A stretch of DNA of 64,000 nt from Adiantum capillus-veneris (Eukaryota > Streptophyta > Polypodiopsida > Polypodiales > Pteridaceae): positions 89,934,342 to 89,998,341 of the forward strand of contig CM043953.1 in assembly GCA_014529385.2 (NCBI GenBank), in the 5' to 3' direction. Positions 55,558 through 64,000 of the stretch are shown here, piece by piece. The translations under genes and the position numbers were made by a program. Positions within the stretch are counted from its first letter, which is position 1; each line of letters starts with the position of its first letter. The notes under the pieces are model-generated. The model saw only the letters and a list, made by a program, of their open reading frames with translations. It ran no database searches and was not told the DNA's origin.

Positions 55558-55792
55558 CGATCGAGCATTGCGGCAGCACGACGGCGGTGAAGCGGTTGAG
55601 CGTGACGTAGCGGGATCTCCTTCTTCTTCGCGTCGAGGAATCCTCCATGGCAGGAGCATAGAGCAGTGAGTGACACACCATTGCCCTCTTTTGAGCTTAC
55701 TAGTTAAGCTAGTTGTGTGCTTGGAGCTGTCTGTGGCTCGCACACAGTGTTAGGCAAGTCCCTTGCTTCGACAGTGTGGCAAGGAGCGCACA
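55102..55792 (+). repeat. Element D 3' LTR
   Basis: 691 bp, matching 42115-42755. TATA box near 55361. The GT/GA microsatellite (about 55464-55554) is about 40 bp longer than in the 5' LTR. Confidence 0.93.
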
Positions 55793-55797
55793 CTCGT

Positions 55798-55877
55798 CAA
55801 GGACTCTGAAGCACTCTCTTTGGAAAAGATGTTCTATGATGGTACATGAATATACCATCATCATGGGGGAGAGCTAA
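55798..55877 (+). other. Element C tail after D, with polypurine tract
   Basis: The remaining 80 bp of element C's body. GGGGGAGAG (55865-55873) lies four bases before the 3' LTR. Confidence 0.75.
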
Positions 55878-56918
55878 TGATAGCCGTTTTTTGGCTCTCC
55901 ATAATTGCCATAGTGAGTTACTCCACCCTACCAAAATCACCTAAACACTGTGGCTAGTTTTACCTTTTCATTGTACATAGGCGTGTGTGAGTTAGGGGAC
56001 TTTCCCCTTATTTTCTTAAAACTCCTCAATTAGCTAGTCACTGGGCTAGTTGAGCCAAAATAAAAAATAAAAAAATAAAGTATATTATGGCCTCTTTGTG
56101 TGTAAATATGTCATTGTATATATGGCCTAAATATAGGGATTTTTATAAATATTTTGGTATTTTATTTAAAAATTTATACTTAGGTGTGTGTTTTATTAAA
56201 CTTGTGTATACCATAAGTATATTTTTTGCCAATGTGTACATACTCTAACCTCATATTTTTCTTTTGTAAAAATCACCCCCACATTTTCACCCTCATCCTC
56301 GTGAAAACAAAAAAATGATTTCTACTCCCTTAGTCACGTTTATTATATTATTTTCATTTACTTGCATACCTTTTCCTCTTTTACCCAAAATAATACAAAG
56401 AGGGACCATATCATATGATTCCAATATCTTTTCATATCCATAATTCCTCCATATTTTTATTATTATTTTTACTCATTATTCTAACACCATGTGCTCATTG
56501 AGCTAAAATCCATGAATAGTCCATACACTAGTCCCACCATGTATATATTGCTTTATTCACCAATAATCCTCCTCCATGCATGTGTAAAGGGAAACTTGGA
56601 TGCTTTGTATTATGATATGACAAAGGAGGGGCTCACTCTTGGATGCATTGTACAAATTCAACAAAGGAGGGGGCCACTAAAAGACTTTTGCAGGTATAAA
56701 AACAGGTTTTTTGGTGAGATTTTTGGCATCCATCTCCACTCCGAATTTGAAGCGGTGGTCAAAAGAGAAAATGTGGACCAAGAGCTGAATAGTCACCTCA
56801 AAAAGATTGGTGATTTTTGGAGTAACCACCGGTGAGCTATAATTTTTTGAGTGGACCCCAGTCGGCCCACTTTTCTCACAAAAGTAGCCCATAGTCTTCC
56901 TTCACCTTTTTTCACACT

Positions 56919-56955
<37 letters not shown>

Positions 56956-57493
56956 ACACACTCACTTCTCTCAATCCCTCACTCAAACCTGCACCTTTCA
57001 TGGTTTCTCTCACCTTCTTCACCATTAACCTCCCCTCTTACTTCCATAGCTCTCATATGAGCTCTCCATGTACATACACCATCTCTATGCCTCTCTCTAT
57101 TACTTCCAAAGTACAATTCTGTCTTATCCCTTCTCTATATACATAAAATTCAGCATGTGTACCATGCTTAACCCCTCCAAATAAAGAGATCTCATCAACC
57201 GAATTGCCATTTTCATCGCGATAATCAACCTTGGCGACGGGGGCGTAAAGAAGAGAAGACGCAGAAGAGGATCAATAGTCATTTTGGGAACGTACACACG
57301 TAAGTCAAAAACTTCTTCAAGCTTCATCATCACAAGGATTTTCTCACTTCATTCAACCATCCACCCTATTCTACCCATTGTAAATACATTATTAACTTTC
57401 TAGTGATTACTAACACTAACCACTAACATACTAACACAAAATAGTCATTGAACTAACCATAAAAGACACCTCACCTCAAGACATGTGCATAGT

Positions 57494-57540
<47 letters not shown>

Positions 57541-58554
57541 CTTCCTTAAAACTCTACTTTCACCTTATCTACCATCAATAATGCTCTCTTTTGAGCCCAC
57601 ATCCATGACTCAAGCAGACAAAGAAGGCCCGCAATGTTTTGATATTCAGGAAAAATCATAATCCTGATTTGTTAGCTTGTAAATTAGGATTTTCAAATAA
57701 TCTTAATGATGGGTCTCCAACCTATAAATAGGCCCCTCTCCTTCTTGTAAAACAACCTCCAATATCTTACATAGCACCCCAACACTCTATGCGTGAGGAG
57801 AGACTTAGGTGTAGCAACCACTTTGTGAGCTTCACTCTTGGTGTGAGAGAAGCTTTCAAGCTACACATTGCAAGTGAGTGAGCGTGAGTTCAAAATCTCA
57901 AAACCACTATTGTATATGTTCCTCCATCATCAATAAATTGAGGTTTGGTGTATCAAAGGCGTGATTCGACATTCAAATCTTCGTCCTTCCACTTGTACGA
58001 TACGGTTTAGTGAAATCAAGGTGACTTGTGTATTTTGAGCTCTATCGTTTGATCTTGCTTCAGAAAGTGTTTTAGTGTGTTTTCATTGCCAATTTTGTGT
58101 CCATTGTAAGAGGGTATTGTGGTGAGAGGTCTCCCACACCCTAAGACAGTGTGTGTGTGTGTATTGGCAATGTTTAGCATTCACTAAGGATTGAGTGAGT
58201 TTTTGTACAAGCTCTACTATAGCAACATAACTAACTGTCTCCATTTGCAAGTCACCAATAAGGTATTACGCAAGATCCATTCCTCTCTCTCTTCCCTTTG
58301 CTCTAGCTCTCTCTAGTCCATTTTGTGTGTGTCTTGGTGTGTGTTTTGTGGTGCATCTTCTTGGTTGTGACAAAATCTCTCTTGCGTCCTAGTTCGCATA
58401 CCATAACTAGGTGGTGCCCCTATCTTGTTTGGGTTTGTCTATGGGTTTGTTGTTGTGTTGTGCGTGTGGTTGCCCCAGCCCCAATTGAGCAGCACGGGAG
58501 CCTTGAGGGGTGTTTAGAGGTCGCCTCTCTTGTTGCCCGCCCCGGACCGCCTCA
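55878..58554 (+). repeat. Element C 3' LTR, uninterrupted
   Basis: 2677 bp, TGATAGCCG to GCCTCA. TATA box CTATAAATA near 57723. The CA array (about 56924-56962) is roughly half as long as in the 5' LTR; the CT array is at 57496-57540. Confidence 0.93.
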
Positions 58555-58558
58555 ACAG

Positions 58559-59086
58559 ATAATAGTGTATGGTCCAGTTTGTATCCAAAAACTTATTTTG
58601 ATTCTAGAAAGCAGGGTCTATGAATTTCCCCTGTCATTAGTGACGAAGAACTTTGGGTTGTATAACATCTCATTTACCATGCACCTGTTCACCTTGTCCG
58701 AAGAGCAAGTGAAAATGGAACGGGTTGGGTGTTTGGAGCTGGTTGTCGTTTGGGGTTATCCACTTGTGGTTGAGGATGTGCATTTGAAGTGATGGATTCT
58801 GTATGAGGTGCTGATTGCGGATTTTTAGTAGCGGCGGTGTCATTGTTGTACGTAGTGGTGTGCTCTTGTGTATTGTCCATGTGGTGCAAGATATGAGTGC
58901 GTATACGTTTGGATTCGAGAGGATCTTTTAGAATGTGCAAACAAAAAATGAACTTTAAGTTCCGAGTTTTGACTTATATAGTACTTAGAGTTTTAAAGTT
59001 TTCTAAAAAAACTCAATAAAATCCTTCAAATTAAAAAAGACTCCAAAATAGACCAAACTTGACCCATGGGACTAATAATTTTTTCC
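58559..59086. other. Flank right of element C
   Basis: Joins 27882 in the pre-insertion sequence. A minus-strand frame at 58689-58940 (Pro/Thr/Asn-rich, MHILKDPLESKRIRTHILHH) is open for 83 codons. It might be an exon of the minus-strand gene at 22620-25640 separated by element C, but no evidence joins them. Confidence 0.35.
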
Positions 59087-59090
59087 TTAA

Positions 59091-60431
59091 CACTAGAATG
59101 GTAACCTAACAGGACATAAAAGTGTCCTCTCAGGGTTTTGGGAAAAAATTCCAAAACCATAGTAGATCCACTCATTTTGAAAAATCCTTTCATGAGCTTA
59201 TAGTTCAATAACTACTACATATGGAAAAAATGAGAAACTTGTAATTTTTCTCATCCGTTGGTCACTACAAGCCTCCAAAGTTGATGGACCAGTGCATCTT
59301 GCCCAAAACAACAATTTCTTACGGTTGATTGCATATAAATAAGACTCGGGATTTTTGTAGGACATGAGATAAAATGCCCCGTTAACTTAAACGGGTTGGT
59401 GACCAAAACATATGGTTGCTTTTACCTCACTAATTTTTTTTTTGGTAAAAAAAAATAGGTACAAAAAAGTTGCATTTTTGCCATTCTGTGGACCTATCAT
59501 CAAAGTTTCTATAGTCATGCTCAATACAGATACTATATACATGTTTTCTTAGTTTCCTTTGGGCCTTTGGATTCAAAAGGAGCCATGGAGCATGTCAAAA
59601 GGATAATGGATCTCTTACAATTGGAACCTTGGGGGCAATGATAAAGTGCTAAATACAGCAAACATGAAAAAACTGGGTTTAGCATTATGACCTCTAGAAA
59701 CCCATAAAAACTACTCAATATCTAGCCAAGTTTGTAGTCTATGATTAGATATGGTTACTACCTACAAAATACACACAATTGGCCTAAGAAACTAGCAATA
59801 TTGAGAAAGTTATACTTGCTACTCTAAAATGTATCATATTCTTCAGCAATCAAAAAGCTCAACCATCATCATATACTATGCTATATAGCATATTAGGTCC
59901 CCCAAAACTCAAGCAAGATTAGATTTATGTTATAAATTACACTTACACAATCAAAATTGAATTTGGATATCAAGAAAGCCACCAAAAAAATCATAAAAGT
60001 GCTAATTTTGGCCAAAAAAACAGGATTATGCAATTCTTATAAATTGGTCATAACTTTCAATTTTAACACTTAGCTCTCCCTACAAGCATCAAAACATGTT
60101 GAGAACTATGAAGGCCTAACCTCTAGCCATCTAAACCTCACAAACATGAAGTTTAGAGTGCTATAGTTGCCAAAATTTGAAAAAAGGCCAAAAACAGGAC
60201 CCGTTTTTTAACACAGTTTAGGTTCAAAAATGTTGTGCAAGAGTAAGGTTAATGGTGAGATCGATACTCAAAAGAAAATGCTAAGTTTTTCTCAGCTCAT
60301 AAGGCAACTTTGTGGATATATAGCACCTAGAAATTCATTTTCATACTCTTCAAATAATTCAAGCAAAATGGTCACTTAACAGGACACAAAAGTGTCCAAG
60401 GACATAAAAGTGTCCTGTTACCATTCTAGTG
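59091..60431. mobile_element. Non-autonomous piggyBac-like DNA transposon
   Basis: 1341 bp with perfect 15-bp terminal inverted repeats, CACTAGAATGGTAAC at the left and its reverse complement at the right, flanked on both sides by TTAA (59087-59090 and 60432-60435). Just inside lie palindromes of the AGGACATAAAAGTGTCCT type: one at the left (59111-59128), two at the right (about 60381-60397 and 60399-60416). The TTAA duplication is diagnostic of piggyBac. A CACTA element would need a matching 3-bp duplication, and TAA/TTA do not match. The interior is AT-rich without any transposase. Confidence 0.7.
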
Positions 60432-60435
60432 TTAA

Positions 60436-60994
60436 CAAATCACTTTGCATGATAATGTATGTTTATAATAGAAATGGCTAGAGTCCCAAAAGAAAAAAAA
60501 ATCCACCCAATGCCTGTCGCATCACGCCGTCTTGTCTCTAACCAGCATCGAGATCAATCTTTTGCACTCAAAGCATGATATGATTGCGATCACCTCAAGC
60601 TAACCACTTTTCATATTCTACATTTCAAACTTCTTTGTTCTCTGGTCTTCTTTCTCTCTCTCCTTGCTAAAACTCTGTAAAACTAATTTAACATCTTGTG
60701 AAGGGCATTGCTCTTTTTTCTTCCACCTCCATGTCGTGTATTTTTAAAATACACTGCTTTTTCTTGATAGTGCGAGTGCTCTATTCCTTGACCGCTCCAA
60801 ATGCCTAATGAACCATACGTGTCGAGAAAAAATGCACTATGTGAAAAAAGAATTTGCTGAAAAAAAAACTTTAGTTTTGCATACAGATGTATTTCGATTG
60901 CAAAAATCAAATGTTCAATACACCATGTAATGTGTTATGTGTGTCTCTCCCCAAGCATTTACCATTTGTGATGTAAAACTATTGATTACATACT
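60436..60994. other. AT-rich intergenic sequence
   Basis: No gene seen. It would be the 3' flank of the minus-strand transposase-like gene. Confidence 0.55.
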
Positions 60995-63306
60995 TTAAGG
61001 TGGATATGTCTCATCGGTTAGCTTTGCCTTTTTGAGAAGACAAAAATAATCATCAGTAGACTGTCACACATGAGCACGTTTAATTCCTAGGGCTGCTTCA
61101 TTACCTTTGTAGGTGGTAATGTCACACACCTTTTTCCACAACTGAAACACATTGGGACTTTGGGAGTCAGAATAGTTTGAAAGCAAATGCTTAGATTTAC
61201 TACCACCCATACATACTTTATTAGGGTGATCTTGTGTACTTCCAGACGCCTTCTTGTCCTTTGATAGCTGAACTACACCCCCATGTAGACCAAAGCGCTC
61301 AATAAAATAGATTCAAGTTCTCGTATACACTCTTCTTTTCTTTTTGCAAGTTCTATATTCCAAGCGTAATTAATATGGAGCATAAGCAACTTGTCAAGAT
61401 TTTGTAGACAAACATGAAGGGTGCACACATGCATATTTATCAGTGGTATTGGAAGAATAGGATCCCAATTTGGGTCATCCATGTTATGATTAGGGGGTAC
61501 TTGCTGGTCACAACTGAGGATACATTGAAATCATTGTAGTATTGTTTTACCCACCTCTTGTGTAGTGGGTATACCTTTCGCATAGTTGACTGTAGCTTTG
61601 CCACCCTTACCCTTACCACCTTTCGACTTCCTAGCCTTTGCACCCTTGTCCGCAATTCCCATTGAGAGTTTAGTGTGGCAGCAATAAATGCATGGAAAGA
61701 GGTTCATTGCACCTTGCTTGCACCCTAACATACACTTGAGTGTTTTCAAGTCTCCTGCCAAATGCCACTCAACTTGGAACGTTCCAACACCTGAAACATG
61801 GAATCTCTCTCCTTCTTGTTGTTTCCAAATGACGTCAACGATTGTGGTGTGATTGAAATACCATTTCAGAGCCTCATGTGTCTCATGTAGGAGATGAAAA
61901 GCTGCCAGTCACCAAAATTTTTTCTCTGACTGGACACCTAAACACGTGTTTCCCTTTTTATTGGCATTTAGCTTGACATCAGCACCCACCAAGGCCCTGT
62001 TCATCAACATAACACTTACCCTTTGGAGCCGTTGACCTTTGACAACTTGGAACTCATCAAACTTCATAACAAATATCACTTTGCCATCACACTCTTCTTG
62101 TGTCAACCCATAAAATCTTATCATTGACTCTTGGAGATTCAACAAGTCAACATACACATTGTTGAGCTTATTGTAGTCGAAGAATTTGTTATCTTCTAAT
62201 GGCATGTAATCCTCCACATAATGAAATCCTCCCAACAAGCTTGCAACATCATTCTTGGCACCCTTTTTTGCAACACTGACATTGTAAGGCATTGGCAAAA
62301 CCCGAAACAAACCTTTTGTCTGATGACCGAGTGTGACTTTTCTATGAAGCTTCATAGGCCTCAAAACTTATTCCTATGTTGTCACACACCTCCATCATCT
62401 CTTGAGGCAACACAATGCTCTTTAGTTGACTGAAATACTTCTACCGCAAAACATTAGCAATGCCAGCATTGGATGGATCATCCTGAGTAGCTCAATCAAC
62501 TCCTTTGGATTCATGATATGCTGCAACAGAGCACGTCCGGCTATTTGAGCATCGGAATTGATTCCCATCATCATTCAAGCCAAGTTTCTGCATATTGAAT
62601 TAGCATTACACCAACCTACAAAACATGTAGGAAATTAGAATCTTGCATCCGTATTCTTATCGAGTTTGATGGACACTTTTCTTTCAAGCCCCACAACTTG
62701 AGGATAGCAAGAACATCGCTTGTCTCTTGTGCTTACAAATGTGGTATCCCAGTGGAACGTGTGATCATCGATTCACCGATGCATATTTTGTGAAGTGTGT
62801 TGTAGTTGAACATAATTGTCTAGTCGACGCTCTTGTTCTTTCTTTTATTGCTGTACTTTTTCATTGAGATTCGCTATCTCATCGTTTAGTTGCTTCGTCT
62901 TCTTGTTGGCTTCCTCTCTAACTTGTTGTAGATCTTTCGCGGAGTTCTCTTGCAATGATGAATAGGCAACAAAGAGATGTTTACTTGCTTCCCATTCATT
63001 GACAAAAGCTGAATACAATCTCCAACAATAGCCAAACAGTCTATCTCTTCCATCTCCAATAAAACACAAAAGCTCAGTGACGTTATGAAAGGGTAGTTGT
63101 GCATTGATCATTGGATCACCAGGGTAAATGTGGCCATCAACCCATAAGTTGATTGCCTTGCACCCAATGCTTTGTAGCTAATCTTTAGCATTGGGATTTG
63201 ATGTGCCAAGCCGCACAATAGGGTACTCCTGCTCCAAATCAACGTTTAATCGATATTGTTTTGGCCTACTAGTAATGTCTTGTAGTGGAGGGCAATTGAA
63301 TGACAT
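60995..63306 (-). pseudogene. Transposase-like gene of unassigned superfamily, decayed
   Basis: From ATG 63306 (MSFNCPPLQDITSRPKQYRL) the same frame is recovered at 63111, 62364, 61761 and 61482, giving some 680 codons with several stops. A final frameshift at a G run near 61280 leads to ...LLKKAKLTDETYPP and TAA at 60995-60997. Features: a coiled-coil-like stretch (LQQVREEANKKTKQLNDEIA), a possible intron near 62640-62590, an acidic strand VIFVMKFDEFQVVKG (D at about 62057), a second one WHLAGDLKTLKCMLG (about 61755), followed by C-I-Y-C, and a late helical region KEECIRELESILL. Two strand-borne aspartates with a cysteine pair after the second resemble RNase-H-fold DDE transposases with a zinc insertion. 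The family is not recognised. No terminal repeats were found. Confidence 0.55.
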
Positions 63307-64000
63307 GTTTGTTAGCTAATCAAGCAAATTAGAGAGCGAACGTGTAATGGTGACTGCTGCAAGCAGGGAAAGATGGCTATGGAGGGAAAAAGTGGAGAGT
63401 ACTCGAAGATAGTAGAAAAGGATTATGTTGTGGAAAGAAGAAAGAGAGGGAGTGTTTCTCAATCTCCTTTGAATTCAAAATGTTGATCATGAGAGCTTTA
63501 GAGAGAGAAATACTGCTGCACACAAAGGTAATGGAGTTTTCCATTGCTCTCACCTGGACTTGGGGTGGGAGAAGCATGAGAGAGAGAGAGAGAGAGGGAG
63601 GGAGAGAAAGAGAGAGAAAGACATTAAAGGAAGAAAGTGGGAGAGAGAGTAGATCTGCAACCTTGGAGGATTTGCACTTTCTGTCAGATGTAGGCAATAT
63701 AAAATGTCCTCTTGATGATTAGGATGTGGAAGTGACAAGAGAGAAAAGGAGGGGAAAGAGAAAGAGTTGGCTCACATTTCAGAGAGATAATGTAGTGAGA
63801 GAATATGCAATATCTACTTTTTTGGCAAGGGGAGCTGAAAAGTGCTTCTTTTAATGAGAACTAAGTGAGAGAGAGTGCTTTATATGTTAGAAAGAGAGGA
63901 GAGAGATGGGGAAAAGACATTTTAAAATTCAATTACCCATCTCTCTTTTGGGTTAAAATAGCCTAATTTCGACTGCTCTTCGGACATTTATAAAAAGCAA
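63307..64000. other. Upstream region of the minus-strand gene
   Basis: Contains GA-rich microsatellite at about 63577-63655 and GA-rich DNA to 63910. No ORF of coding character and no clear TATA box. Confidence 0.5.

Larger units (their letters stand above)
42115..55792 (+). mobile_element. Element D: 13.7-kb Ty3/gypsy retrotransposon with extra domains
   Basis: LTRs of 641 and 691 bp (TGTTAACCC...GCGCACA), an Asp-type primer site, a long gag with four zinc knuckles, protease, RT, RNase H, integrase, a second protease-like domain, an extra ORF and a long 3' non-coding region with the polypurine tract next to the LTR. The primer site and non-coding 3' region recall the Tat/Athila group, but no additional RNase H is seen between RNase H and integrase. 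It interrupts element C about 50 codons past the recognisable integrase C terminus. Confidence 0.9.
27883..58554 (+). mobile_element. Element C: Tat-like Ty3/gypsy retrotransposon with two nested insertions
   Basis: Bounded by LTRs beginning TGATAGCCG and ending GCCTCA, with ACAG on both outer sides (27879-27882 and 58555-58558). Removing the copia element (with one TCAAA) and element D leaves about 11.3 kb. Its body carries gag with a CCHC knuckle, protease, RT, RNase H, an additional RNase H, and integrase, all in one frame. The extra RNase H between the RT-linked RNase H and integrase is characteristic of the Tat/Ogre lineage. It is inactive because of several in-frame stops and a frameshift. 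Confidence 0.88.

Noticed and set aside
59091-60431. CACTA superfamily assignment based on termini starting CACTA
   Set aside because: The 3-bp flanks do not match (TAA against TTA) while TTAA matches on both sides, and the interior has no CACTA subterminal pattern.

Overview
The window is nuclear DNA of a land plant, almost entirely built of transposable elements. Evidence: Ty1/copia and chromodomain-type and dual-RNase-H-type Ty3/gypsy retrotransposons with plant-style primer sites (iMet TGGTATCAGAGC; an Asp-type TGGCGCC site), L1-like LINEs, GT-AG introns, long GA/CT, CA and CT microsatellites, and a frameshifted HSPA12-like HSP70 exon. A spore-bearing plant or another large-genome lineage is plausible, but the sequence does not identify the species. 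There are no organelle or bacterial features, and no complete, clearly functional host gene.

Layout. 1-5690: a GA-rich microsatellite split by a structurally complete LINE (about 160-4768, minus strand) whose two ORFs are open and lie in the same frame, separated by one UAG. 5736-6068: an HSPA12-like exon (minus) whose CT-rich intron appears to hold that LINE. 6148-14549: a chromodomain-type Ty3/gypsy element (A) with GAGAG target duplications; a 1.4-kb piece covering half of its 5' LTR, the primer site and the gag start is inverted in place, and its integrase has an internal deletion. 14555-17507: a 389-bp tandem duplication, an unidentified spliced gene, two hairpins and a possible CACTA end. 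17508-22460: gag and LINE relics in otherwise featureless DNA. 22620-25640: an unidentified decayed multi-exon gene (minus). 25780-27510: a field of short palindromes and tandem duplications.

27883-58554 is one nested complex. Gypsy element C (2.7-kb LTRs, Tat-like dual RNase H) carries a copia element (29992-35666) inside its 5' LTR and a 13.7-kb gypsy element D (42115-55792) just downstream of its integrase region. Target duplications and the uninterrupted partner LTR support the order: C first, copia and D later. D is the most unusual element: its gag has four zinc knuckles, its polyprotein has a second retropepsin-like domain after integrase, and an extra 140-aa ORF lies behind a TATA-like box.

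58555-64000: a 1.34-kb TTAA-flanked, piggyBac-like non-autonomous DNA element (59091-60431) next to a decayed, about 770-codon transposase-like gene of unclear superfamily (60995-63306, minus). Most in-frame stops in C, D and this gene can be explained by C-to-T or G-to-A changes, as expected for methylated, silenced repeats. The LINE is the only element whose coding capacity looks intact.
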